A DNA stretch of 64,000 nucleotides from JAKSPM01 sp964450645 (lineage in GTDB: Bacteria; Bacillota; Clostridia; Oscillospirales; Oscillospiraceae): contig CAYVEB010000002.1 in NCBI GenBank assembly GCA_964450645.1, positions 1-64,000 of the forward strand, written 5' to 3'. Positions 33,401 to 41,804 of the stretch are shown piece after piece. A program made the position numbers and the translations under genes. The notes under the pieces were generated by a model that was given only the letters and a program-made list of their open reading frames with translations, had not been told where the DNA came from and did not search any database. Position 1 is the stretch's first letter, and the number at the start of each line of letters is the position of its first letter.

Positions 33401-34393
33401 TTAAACGAACCAACCTCTCACGCCCAGATAGGCCAGCGCACACATTCCGCACGTGATGGCGACAAACACACACCAAATTTTATATTCGCTCCATCCGCAC
33501 AATTCAAAATGGTGATGAATCGGTGACATCCGGAACAACCGCTTCCCATGGGTTATTTTAAAATAGCTGACTTGCAAAATTACCGACAGCGTTTCCACCA
33601 GATAGACAAACCCCACCAGCAGCAAAATCAGCGGCATATCCAGCGCAAACGCCATCCCGCAGACCGCGCCGCCCAGGAATAGCGACCCGGTATCGCCCAT
33701 AAACATCTTGGCCGGGTAAAAATTATACCACAAAAAACCCGCCAGACCACCCAACAGCGCGGCCGGGAACAGCGCCAGGTCTCCCCTGCCCATGCCAAAG
33801 GCCGTCACAGTGAAAAACACCATCACCGGCAGCGTGACGCCGCTCGCCAAGCCGTCGATTCCATCGGTCAGATTCACCGCGTTCACGCAACCTACAATCA
33901 CGAACATGGCAAACGCGATGTAGGCAATCGGCGGGATCGTGATACTCCAATTGGTAAACGGCACGCGCAACTCGCACGTCAGTTCGCCGGACCGGTAGAG
34001 TACATACAAAAACAGGCAGGAAATCGCCAGCTGGAGCAGCAGCTTTTGCAGCGCCGTCAAGCCCAAATTACGTTTTAGTTTCACCTTAACAAAATCATCA
34101 GCAAACCCGATCAGGCCAAAGCACAGCGCCATGGCCAGTACCAGCAAATGGGTATAGCTTCCGCCGCGCATGGCGCTCCAACCGGTCGCCACGCACACCA
34201 GCGACGCGCCGATAAACGCGATGCCGCCCATTGTGGGCGTGCCTGCTTTGCTCTTGTGCCAGCTAGGCCCAGCCTCCCGAATTTCCTGCCCCGCTTTGAG
34301 CCGGCGCAGAACCGGTACCAAAATAGCTCCCAAAATTACCGCCAAGATGTAGGCTGCAACGATGGTTACAAGGATGCTACCACTCATGCTCAT
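33401..34393 (-). CDS. mraY: Phospho-MurNAc-pentapeptide transferase MraY
   Basis: MraY makes lipid I from UDP-MurNAc-pentapeptide and undecaprenyl phosphate. The 330-residue membrane protein contains the conserved FADDFVKVKLKRNLGLTALQ (Asp-Asp), NLTDGIDGLASGVTLPVMVF and HHHFELCGWSE near the end. Length is typical. It sits between murF and ftsW; murD, which often intervenes here, is absent. Confidence 0.96.
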   Translation of the reverse strand: MSMSGSILVTIVAAYILAVILGAILVPVLRRLKAGQEIREAGPSWHKSKAGTPTMGGIAFIGASLVCVATGWSAMRGGSYTHLLVLAMALCFGLIGFADDFVKVKLKRNLGLTALQKLLLQLAISCLFLYVLYRSGELTCELRVPFTNWSITIPPIAYIAFAMFVIVGCVNAVNLTDGIDGLASGVTLPVMVFFTVTAFGMGRGDLALFPAALLGGLAGFLWYNFYPAKMFMGDTGSLFLGGAVCGMAFALDMPLILLLVGFVYLVETLSVILQVSYFKITHGKRLFRMSPIHHHFELCGWSEYKIWCVFVAITCGMCALAYLGVRGWFV

Positions 34394-34416
34394 GCTCTTT
34401 CTCCTCCGTATTAAGT

Positions 34417-35784
34417 CTAGTCCTGTAAAAACAGATCCAGTACCTGCTCCATTTTCATTCCCCGGCTGCCTTTAAACAGCAAAACGTCGCCCGGCTTCGC
34501 CGTCCGGCGCAAGTCCGCCGCAAGCTCCTCACGGGAATGATAAATGCCCATATTTCTCTTATCCATGCCGCCTGTGATCGCGCCCAGAGCAATCCGTGCG
34601 CCCTGTAAGCCGTAAGTATACAGCATATCCGCTCGCGCGGCCACCAGGCGGCCAATGCGGTAGTGCTCCGCCTGGGTATGTGTGCCCAACTCCAGCATAT
34701 CGCCCAGCACGGCGATCCGTCTGCCCTGGCATTTTCGCCCGGCGAGCACCGACAGCGCGGCGTCCATCGATTCCGGCCCGGCGTTATAGCAGTCTGCGAT
34801 GATGGTAAATCCCTTTGCCTCGTAAATCTTCTGCCGCAGGCCGGTGTTCTCATAATTGGCAAGCGCCTGTTCAATTCTATCCGGCGCAACGTCCATGCAC
34901 AGCCCCACGGTAATCGCGGCAAGCGCGTCGTAAACCAGGTGGCGGCCCTCCTCCGGCAACGTCACGGTAAGCTGTTTCCCAAAGCCCTCCACCTGAAAGC
35001 GTGTGGCGTTTTCCAGCTGCTCAACATGGCTCGCCCGCACCTGACACGCGGGATTGTCCAGGCCAAAATACACCGGCTCAATCCGCAGCGCATGGCGCTG
35101 ACCCCATAAAAGCGCATCGTCGCCGTTAAAAATCGCGGTTCCTCCGGCGCGCAGACCCTCCAGAATTTCCAGCTTCGCCTGCAAAATCGTTTCACGGGAG
35201 CCGAGATACTCCATGTGCATGGTGCCGATATTCGTAATTACCGCAATATCCGGCCGGGCAATGGCGGTCAGATAGGAGATCTCCCCCTTGTGGTTCATGC
35301 CCATCTCCAGCACCGCCGTCTGGCTGTCCTGATGCAGGTTGAGAATGCTCAGCGGCAGACCGATCTGGTTGTTAAAATTGCGGTCGGTCTTTCCGGTTGT
35401 GAAGGTCGACTCCAGAATCGCCGCGGTCATTTCCTTCGTTGTGGTTTTGCCGACGCTGCCGGTGATCCCCACCACCCGGATCGGATTCGCCAGGCGGTAG
35501 TCACGGGCAATCTCCCCCAAAGCGCGGAGGGTATCCGGCACATAGATCGCTGGAATCGCGCGATCCAGCGGCCGCTGCGCCAGCACCGCGGCCGCTCCCT
35601 TGCCCATGGCCTGGGAGGCATAATCGTGGCCGTCCCGCGTCTCGCCCGTCAGCGCGACAAATAACTGCCCGCGTTGAATTTCACGGGTGTCCATGCAGGC
35701 ACCGGAAAATGTCAGATGTTCAAACGCCGTGTCGACTTGGCCGCCGCACATGGCCGCCGCCTGTTTTAAGGTCAGATCTCCCAA
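34417..35784 (-). CDS. murF: UDP-MurNAc-tripeptide-D-Ala-D-Ala ligase MurF
   Basis: MurF adds D-Ala-D-Ala to the cytoplasmic precursor. The 455-residue protein has the Mur-ligase ATP loop GITGSVGKTTTKEM near residue 110, NFNNQIGLPLSIL and a C-terminal domain with YNAGPESMDAAL. Start is TTG (35782-35784), 8 nt after GGAGGG. It follows murE by 12 nt. Confidence 0.95.
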   Translation of the reverse strand: MGDLTLKQAAAMCGGQVDTAFEHLTFSGACMDTREIQRGQLFVALTGETRDGHDYASQAMGKGAAAVLAQRPLDRAIPAIYVPDTLRALGEIARDYRLANPIRVVGITGSVGKTTTKEMTAAILESTFTTGKTDRNFNNQIGLPLSILNLHQDSQTAVLEMGMNHKGEISYLTAIARPDIAVITNIGTMHMEYLGSRETILQAKLEILEGLRAGGTAIFNGDDALLWGQRHALRIEPVYFGLDNPACQVRASHVEQLENATRFQVEGFGKQLTVTLPEEGRHLVYDALAAITVGLCMDVAPDRIEQALANYENTGLRQKIYEAKGFTIIADCYNAGPESMDAALSVLAGRKCQGRRIAVLGDMLELGTHTQAEHYRIGRLVAARADMLYTYGLQGARIALGAITGGMDKRNMGIYHSREELAADLRRTAKPGDVLLFKGSRGMKMEQVLDLFLQD

Positions 35785-35796
35785 TGGGCATCCCTC

Positions 35797-37239
35797 CTAG
35801 CTATGCTCCAAGTTGTGTGCAACTTCTTCCCGTTCGTCCAGGTGTATTTTTTTCGCCCCCAAAATTTGATACGTCTCATGGCCCTTTCCTGCCAAGACGA
35901 TGACATCTCCCGCCTTGGCTTGTTCCATGGCCCAGGCAATCGCCTTGCGGCGGTCCGGGACGACCACGTAGTCCCTGCCGGTCGGTTTTACGCCGGAGAG
36001 GATCTCGTCAATAATGGCATTGGGATCCTCCGTGCGGGGATTGTCCGAAGTAATCACGGCCAGATCCGCCAGCTCCGCGCCGATGCGCCCCATAATCGGC
36101 CGCTTCTTGGCATCGCGGTCGCCTCCGCAGCCAAACACCGCCAATATGCGGCCCTTGCAGAACCCGCGCACCGTGCGCAGCACATTTTCCAGCGCGTCTG
36201 GCGTGTGGGCGTAGTCAATGATCACCGTATAATCCGTTCCCGGCGTGGGAACCACCTCGATCCTTCCGCGGACGCTCTTCGCCGTCCGCAGCGCCTGGGC
36301 CAGCTGGTCGAGCGGAATTCCCAGCGCCAGCCCGGCCCCCACCACTGACAGGCAGTTATAGGCCGAAAAGCTGCCGGGAATCCCCAGCACCGCGTGGACC
36401 GTCTCTCCGCCGCTGGTCAGGTCCATCTCCACCCGGTCCGGCTCCAGCTGGACATGCTCGGCCCGCAGATCGGCGGGCTGACAGATGGCATACGTGTCGG
36501 CCGTTCCGGCCGCGCTGGAGAGCATCAGCCGGGCGTAATCGGCGTCAAGATTGACGACGCTCCTGCGGGACGCCGCGAACAGCAGCGCCTTTGCTGCCGC
36601 ATAGCGGTCCATGGTCTTGTGAAAATCCAGGTGGTCTTCCGTTAAATTGGTGAAGACGCCCACGTCGAATACAATTTCATCCACCCGGTGCAGCGCCAGC
36701 GCGTGGGAGGAGACCTCCATCACCACATGCGTGCAGCCGGCGTCGCACATCTGCCGCAGCAACTTTTGCAGATCATAGCTTTCCGGCGTGGTGTGCTCCG
36801 CGGGAATAATCTGGCTGCCGATCTGGTTCTCAATGGTGCCAATCAGGCCCACCTTCGCGCCCAGCGCGGTTTCCAGGACAGATTTCAGAATGGTCGTCAC
36901 GGTGGTCTTGCCGTTGGTACCCGTGACGCCGATCATCTTCATCCGGCCCGCCGGATGACCGAACCAGTTGGCGCTGACCAGCGCCAACGCCCGCCGGGTA
37001 GAGGCGACCTGGACATAGGCGCCATGCTCCGGGATCCGCTCACACAAAATCGCCCGCGCGCCCTTCTCCAGGGCCATTGGGATAAAGCGGTGGCCGTCGG
37101 TGGCAAAGCCCGGAACCGCCACAAACAGATCGCCCGGCTTCACCAGCCAGGAGTCATAGCACACGCCCGTGAACTGCGTATCCAGGGGGAGATTTGCAGA
37201 TAGAATTTCAATGCCCTGCAATAATGTTTTTAAGTTCAT
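35797..37239 (-). CDS. murE: UDP-MurNAc-tripeptide synthetase MurE (meso-DAP type)
   Basis: MurE adds the third residue of the stem peptide. The 480-residue protein has GTNGKT at 107-112, TTPESYDLQKLL, and the substrate-selecting SDNPRTEDP near residue 405; DNPR at this place marks meso-diaminopimelate-adding enzymes rather than lysine-adding ones. It follows the PBP gene closely. Confidence 0.95.
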   Translation of the reverse strand: MNLKTLLQGIEILSANLPLDTQFTGVCYDSWLVKPGDLFVAVPGFATDGHRFIPMALEKGARAILCERIPEHGAYVQVASTRRALALVSANWFGHPAGRMKMIGVTGTNGKTTVTTILKSVLETALGAKVGLIGTIENQIGSQIIPAEHTTPESYDLQKLLRQMCDAGCTHVVMEVSSHALALHRVDEIVFDVGVFTNLTEDHLDFHKTMDRYAAAKALLFAASRRSVVNLDADYARLMLSSAAGTADTYAICQPADLRAEHVQLEPDRVEMDLTSGGETVHAVLGIPGSFSAYNCLSVVGAGLALGIPLDQLAQALRTAKSVRGRIEVVPTPGTDYTVIIDYAHTPDALENVLRTVRGFCKGRILAVFGCGGDRDAKKRPIMGRIGAELADLAVITSDNPRTEDPNAIIDEILSGVKPTGRDYVVVPDRRKAIAWAMEQAKAGDVIVLAGKGHETYQILGAKKIHLDEREEVAHNLEHS

Positions 37240-37247
37240 AAGGACTC

Positions 37248-39599
37248 CTAATCCTGCGCGCTGTGGTCGGTAAATTCCACGGTGACGGTCGTCCCCGGGT
37301 CGACCAAGGTGCCGGAGGGAATGTCCTGGCCCGTAACCGTCGCTCCGCCGACTGTCGCGGCGCCCTTCACCTGCACATACAAGCCCAGATTGGCAATGGT
37401 TTCATTGACCTGGCTCAGCGTCATTCCCGACAGGGTCGGCACCGTCACCTGCGTCGTCGGCTTTTCCTCGCCCATGTACAAAATGACTTCCGAATTGCCC
37501 GGCAGCTCCATGCCAGCCGACGGCACCTGGTCGGTAATGGTGTTCCCCTCGCCGACCACACGATAAGTCAGGCTCTTGGCCTCCAGGACTTGCTTCGCCT
37601 CCTGCTCGGTTTTGCCGGTCACATTGGGCATACTCACATTGATGCTGCTCACATCCACGCCGGTGTAATCCGGCTCCACGCCCAGATAGGGCAGAATGTC
37701 CTCGAATACATCGCGCACTGTCGGCGCGCCCATCACGCCGCCGGAGATGTAATAGCCCGATTCCGGCGACGGCGTATCCAACGCCACCAGAACCACATAT
37801 TTGGGATCGTTGATGGGCGCTACGCCAACGAAGGAGACAATTTTGTCGTCGACCTTCACGATATTGCCCTCTTCATCCCGGGTGTCCATTTTCTCGCCCG
37901 TGCCGGTCTTGCCGCCGATACGGTAGCCGGTCAGCTTGGCGTTGCCGGCCGTGCCGTCTGTGACCACGGACTCCATCATTTCGCACATTTTCGCGGACGT
38001 CTCCTCGCTGATGGCCTGGCGCAATACGGTGGTCGAATTTTTCTGCACCGTGTTGCCGTCGGCATCCACAATTTCCGAGACCACATAGGGCTTCAGCACA
38101 TACCCGCCGTTGACGATTGCGCTCACCGCCCGCACCAGTTGCATGGGCGTGATGCGGAATGTCTGGCCAAAGGAGGTGGAAATCACGTTGGAAGTGCTGG
38201 AGACCGCATCCGTCAAATCTTCTTTTGCGTACATGAGACCGGCGCCCTCGCCGGGCAGATCCACGCCGGTCTTCTCCGTCAGGCCGAAAGCCTCGATATA
38301 ATTATACAGTGTTTCCCCGCCGACTGAAAGCCCAATATGCGCAAATGCCAGGTTGCATGAATTCTGCAGTGCCTGGGCCAGCGTCTCCGAGCCGTGGCCG
38401 GCATGCTGCCAGCAGTTCAGAATCTCTTTACGGCCGGTAAACTTTTCCGCACCGGCGCAAAAATAAGTATTGCTCTCCGTCACAGAGCCGGAATCCAGCG
38501 CCGCCGCCAGTGTCACCAGTTTAAACGTCGAGCCTGGCTCGTAGCCGTCGGAAACGTTGCGGTTGCGCCACTGGCTCAGCTGCGCCTCGTTATACGCCTG
38601 ATAATAGGCGTCCATGGCCGCCTCGTAATCGTCCGTTCCTTCCTTATACTGCTGGGCGTCCAGCTTCATCTGGGCCAGCTCCTCCGCCACCTTGGAATCG
38701 TAAATCTCCAGATAGTCGTTGGGATCGTAGGAGCCCAGGGTGGACATGGCCAAAATTTCGCCGGTATTCACATCCATCACGATGCCGAACGCGCCGTTTT
38801 GCACATCATATTTTTCGATGGCCGCCTGCATGTTCTTTTCCAAATAATACTGGACTTGGGTATCGATCGTCAAAATTAAACTGTCCCCATCGGCGGCCTC
38901 GTAGTATTTTTCGTAGGAATAGAGCATTTCCGTCTCGTAATTTCCCTTGGTCGTGACCACTGCCCCGGCGGTTCCCTCCAGATAGCTGTTATAATTGGCC
39001 TCCAGCCCCTCCGAGCCTTTGTTTTCGCCGTTGGTAAAGCCGATAAGCTGCGCCGCCATGGAGCCGAAGGGATAGTAGCGCTTGGAATCCGTCTCCAAAT
39101 AGACGCCGCGAATATCATTCTCGTTAATAAACTCGCGCACCTTGTCGGCAACGTCCCGCGTCTGCTTGCGGGCCACAACCTTGTAGCGCATTGTCGTGTC
39201 CGCTGCCAGCTCCAAAATCCGTTCCTTGTCGACTCCGTCGATGATATTGCTCAAATTGGTGGCAATTAAATCCACATCCTGCTCGTACTTTTCCAATTCC
39301 AGCGGGTCGATAAAAATATTTTCTACCGTGGACGAAGCGGCCATCACGTTCATATTGCGGTCATAGATCACGCCGCGCGACGCCGTGACACTCGTGCTCC
39401 GTGTCTGGTTATTGATGGCCTTTGTCTCATAGTAATCATGGTCAAAAATCATCAATTTCATCAACATTCCCACCACCGGAATGAAGATCACCACACCAAA
39501 AAGGATCATCATTCCAAACGTCCTGCGCAAAATGGCGCGGTCAGACTGCGCCCGCTGCACGCGTCGCGCTTTGCCCTTCAACCGTTTTGACTGCCTCAT
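37248..39599 (-). CDS. Class B penicillin-binding protein (FtsI/SpoVD type) with two PASTA domains
   Basis: This is a septal or sporulation transpeptidase. The protein (about 783 aa) has a short basic tail, one transmembrane helix, the PBP dimerisation domain, the transpeptidase with EPGSTFKLVTL (active Ser, SxxK), SCNLAFAHIG and KTGTGEK, and two C-terminal PASTA domains (VSMPNVTGKTEQEAKQVL; TVPTLSGMTLSQVNETIA). I start at the ATG 39597-39599, which has AGGTG about 7 nt upstream; a GTG 9 nt earlier is also possible. As the only PBP of the cluster, it could be FtsI or SpoVD; PASTA repeats fit both in clostridia. Confidence 0.92.
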   Translation of the reverse strand: MRQSKRLKGKARRVQRAQSDRAILRRTFGMMILFGVVIFIPVVGMLMKLMIFDHDYYETKAINNQTRSTSVTASRGVIYDRNMNVMAASSTVENIFIDPLELEKYEQDVDLIATNLSNIIDGVDKERILELAADTTMRYKVVARKQTRDVADKVREFINENDIRGVYLETDSKRYYPFGSMAAQLIGFTNGENKGSEGLEANYNSYLEGTAGAVVTTKGNYETEMLYSYEKYYEAADGDSLILTIDTQVQYYLEKNMQAAIEKYDVQNGAFGIVMDVNTGEILAMSTLGSYDPNDYLEIYDSKVAEELAQMKLDAQQYKEGTDDYEAAMDAYYQAYNEAQLSQWRNRNVSDGYEPGSTFKLVTLAAALDSGSVTESNTYFCAGAEKFTGRKEILNCWQHAGHGSETLAQALQNSCNLAFAHIGLSVGGETLYNYIEAFGLTEKTGVDLPGEGAGLMYAKEDLTDAVSSTSNVISTSFGQTFRITPMQLVRAVSAIVNGGYVLKPYVVSEIVDADGNTVQKNSTTVLRQAISEETSAKMCEMMESVVTDGTAGNAKLTGYRIGGKTGTGEKMDTRDEEGNIVKVDDKIVSFVGVAPINDPKYVVLVALDTPSPESGYYISGGVMGAPTVRDVFEDILPYLGVEPDYTGVDVSSINVSMPNVTGKTEQEAKQVLEAKSLTYRVVGEGNTITDQVPSAGMELPGNSEVILYMGEEKPTTQVTVPTLSGMTLSQVNETIANLGLYVQVKGAATVGGATVTGQDIPSGTLVDPGTTVTVEFTDHSAQD

Positions 39600-39625
39600 G
39601 TCGTTCACCTGTTTCCCAAATGTTC

Positions 39626-39658
39626 AAAAACATGGGCGGCAATCCATTACCGCCCATG
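39626..39658 (-). terminator. Terminator-like hairpin inside the dcw cluster
   Basis: CATGGGCGG (39631-39639) pairs perfectly with 39650-39658 and is followed on the minus strand by five T (39626-39630). It lies between ftsL and the PBP gene, where transcription must pass unless another promoter exists. A second small hairpin, GGAATGG/CCATTCC, lies just upstream at about 39700-39720. Confidence 0.6.
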
Positions 39659-39736
39659 CTCCAATTGCCAAACGTCCGCCACATATTGTCCCTGTCTGCG
39701 CGGAATGGAAAGCCCATTCCAAGCATATGTGCATGT

Positions 39737-40246
39737 CTACTGCAGATATTCCATCAACTCGTCAAAACTATCGCACAAAGCGGCCCACGCTTTTTCAAAA
39801 ATATTGCTCTCTTCCGCGATTCGAATCTGCCCGACATCCGGGTGCGGCACATTGACGTATACCGTCTGCCAACTTGTTGGTTTCTGCATCCCGTGGGACG
39901 TTGCGTAATTATCAATTTGATCATAATCCAAAAGGCTTTCATACTGCGAGCGCAGCCTGGAATTTTCCTGGCTGGCCGCGGTCAGCTGATCCTCCAGCTC
40001 GCCTTTGGCGCTCTCGGCCTCATACAGCCGGACATAACCCATGATCACCATCAGCAGCAGCATCAGCGCCGCCGCGATACCCACAATGGCAAACGGTGCG
40101 ACGACCACCTTGGCCTTGACCGTTTTGGTGCGTACTCTGGGCCGTTCCTTCGGCAAATTGTCCGAATTCGGAAGTTCTCGCGCCGCGCTGGTGCCGTCGT
40201 ACTCCGGCAGCGTATAGCTGATTCTATATTTTTGCGGCTCCGCCAT
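39737..40246 (-). CDS. ftsL: FtsL-like septum formation protein
   Basis: The 169-residue bitopic protein has a cytoplasmic tail (1-46), one transmembrane helix (about 48-70) and a coiled coil (about 72-105, EAESAKGELEDQLTAASQEN), the layout of FtsL. Position between rsmH and the PBP gene is the usual ftsL place. ATG has GGAGG upstream; it overlaps rsmH by 23 nt. FtsL is poorly conserved, so the name rests on place and topology. Confidence 0.82.
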   Translation of the reverse strand: MAEPQKYRISYTLPEYDGTSAARELPNSDNLPKERPRVRTKTVKAKVVVAPFAIVGIAAALMLLLMVIMGYVRLYEAESAKGELEDQLTAASQENSRLRSQYESLLDYDQIDNYATSHGMQKPTSWQTVYVNVPHPDVGQIRIAEESNIFEKAWAALCDSFDELMEYLQ

Positions 40247-41195
40247 AGCGCCGTCCTCCTATTTCCAGTTTTTCCGCCACGCGCAGCTTGGCGCTGCGGG
40301 CGCGTGGGTTCTCCGCCAACTCTGCCGGACTTGGTAAAATCGGTTTGCGGCTGATCAGCTTCACCTGCGGCGTCCTGCCGCAGACACACACCGGGAATTC
40401 CGGCGGGCAGATACAGCCCTTCGCCGCGTCCCGCAGGGCCGTTTTGACAATCCGGTCTTCCAGGGAGTGAAAGGTGATCACCGCCAGCCTTCCGCCGGTC
40501 TTCAAGCGCGGAATCGCCGCGTCCATCATCTGCCGGAGCGCGCCCAATTCATCGTTCACCGCAATGCGGATCGCCTGAAAGCTGCGCTTCGCCGGGTGCT
40601 GCTTTTCCCGCAGCGCGCTGCCGGGCATGGCGCTTTTGATCACATCGACCAGTTCTAATGTCGTCGCAATTTTCCGCTCGCTTCTGCGCCGCGTAATTGC
40701 CGCGGCGATCTGCGGTGCGTAGCGCTCCTCGCCATAGTCGTATAAAATGCGCCGCAGCTCCTCCGTCGGCCAGGTGTTCACCACGTCGTATGCCGACAGC
40801 TTGTCCGTTTGGTCCATCCGCATATCCAGCGGCGCGTCCGTCATATAGGAAAAGCCGCGCGCGCCGTCGTCCAGCTGCGGAGACGATACGCCCAGGTCGA
40901 ACAGCATCCCGTCGATTTGATCCAGGCCCAGGCCGTCTAGAATGGCGTCGATCTGCCTGAAATTCGCGTGTACCAGCGTGACGCGATCCGCCACCGGCGC
41001 CAAGCGCTGCCTGGCCGCCTCCAAGGCCGCCTGATCTTTGTCCACACCGATGAGTCTGCCCGTGCGCAGTTTGCCCGCAATTTCCAGCGAGTGCCCCGCG
41101 CCGCCCAGCGTTCCGTCCAAATAGACGCCGTCGGGCCGGATGTTCAGCGCTTGCACGCTCTGCTCCAACAATACCGGCTTATGTGCAAAGGCCAT
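40224..41195 (-). CDS. rsmH: 16S rRNA m4C1402 methyltransferase RsmH (MraW)
   Basis: RsmH N4-methylates C1402 in the 16S decoding centre; rsmI, for the 2'-O-methyl on the same base, is also in this window at 45237. The 323-residue product starts MAFAHKPVLLEQSVQALNI and has YLDGTLGGAGHSLEI, FDLGVSSPQLDDGARGFSYM and HSLEDRIVK. The ATG at 41193-41195 shares a base with the mraZ stop; the longer frame overlaps mraZ without a ribosome-binding site. Confidence 0.96.
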   Translation of the reverse strand: MAFAHKPVLLEQSVQALNIRPDGVYLDGTLGGAGHSLEIAGKLRTGRLIGVDKDQAALEAARQRLAPVADRVTLVHANFRQIDAILDGLGLDQIDGMLFDLGVSSPQLDDGARGFSYMTDAPLDMRMDQTDKLSAYDVVNTWPTEELRRILYDYGEERYAPQIAAAITRRRSERKIATTLELVDVIKSAMPGSALREKQHPAKRSFQAIRIAVNDELGALRQMMDAAIPRLKTGGRLAVITFHSLEDRIVKTALRDAAKGCICPPEFPVCVCGRTPQVKLISRKPILPSPAELAENPRARSAKLRVAEKLEIGGRRYGGAAKI

Positions 41196-41611
41196 CAGAA
41201 GCCCAGCTCCTCCATGGCCGCGGCCAAATTCTCCGGCTTCAGCAGCTCTTTCTCCAACTCCGCATAGGTTTCGCTGTCCCATATTTCCGCATGGCTGCCT
41301 TGTCCAATGAAGGTGACGTCCTGGGTGATTCCGGCATACTGGCGCAAATCGGACGGAATCAGGAACCGGCCCTGTTTATCCGGCTCGCATTTTGCCGCGT
41401 TGGCAAACAGGCCACGAATCAATCTGGCCTTGGACAGGGGCAGCGCGTTGTAGCGCTCCACAAACTGCTGCCAACCGGACTCCGTGTAGACGCTCAAGCA
41501 GTGATCCACGCCCAGCGTCACATAAAATGCGTCGCCCAATTCCTCTTTGAGTTTCGCGGGGACAAACAAGCGGCCTTTAGGATCCACAGAATGTCTGTAT
41601 TTTCCGTACAT
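41195..41611 (-). CDS. mraZ: Transcriptional regulator MraZ
   Basis: MraZ is an AbrB-fold DNA-binding protein that represses its own dcw operon in studied bacteria. The 138-residue protein has two copies of the MraZ half (YRHSVDPKGRLFVPAKLKEE; ANAAKCEPDKQGRFLIPSDL). It is the first gene of the cluster, with GGAGGCGGTCAAG before the ATG. The direct repeats just upstream are a likely operator. Confidence 0.95.
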   Translation of the reverse strand: MYGKYRHSVDPKGRLFVPAKLKEELGDAFYVTLGVDHCLSVYTESGWQQFVERYNALPLSKARLIRGLFANAAKCEPDKQGRFLIPSDLRQYAGITQDVTFIGQGSHAEIWDSETYAELEKELLKPENLAAAMEELGF

Positions 41612-41625
41612 CTTGACCGCCTCCG

Positions 41626-41661
41626 CTCCACTTTACTCTTTTTTCATCCATTTTGCTCCAC
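41626..41661 (-). promoter_or_regulatory. MraZ operator, four 10-bp-spaced repeats
   Basis: On the minus strand the hexamers GTGGAG (41656-41661), ATGGAT (41646-41651), AAAGAG (41636-41641) and GTGGAG (41626-41631) recur every 10 bp, the first three each followed by an NAAA spacer. This matches the described MraZ binding-site type (repeated TGGAG/TGGG boxes with 10-bp phase). It lies just past the transcription start and would give autorepression. Confidence 0.78.
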
Positions 41662-41669
41662 TCATTTAT

Positions 41670-41697
41670 AGTATACAGAATTTCTAAAAAATTGCAA
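41670..41697 (-). promoter_or_regulatory. Promoter of the dcw cluster (mraZ)
   Basis: TTGCAA (41692-41697) and TATACT (41670-41675) are 16 nt apart. The expected start lies near 41663, directly before the repeats. Confidence 0.75.
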
Positions 41698-41766
41698 TCA
41701 CTTTTTCGAACTTTCTTGAAGATTTTTTTATTTTTTTCTCCCGCCAGTTCGGCCATACGCTCCGCG

Positions 41767-41797
41767 CGAAAAACGGCATGGCGGAGGCCATACCGTT
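41767..41797 (-). terminator. Terminator after clpC
   Basis: AACGGCATGGC (41772-41782) pairs with 41787-41797 across one GU, with five T following on the minus strand. It separates the Clp gene from the mraZ promoter. Confidence 0.82.
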
Positions 41798-41804
41798 TCC
41801 CGCG

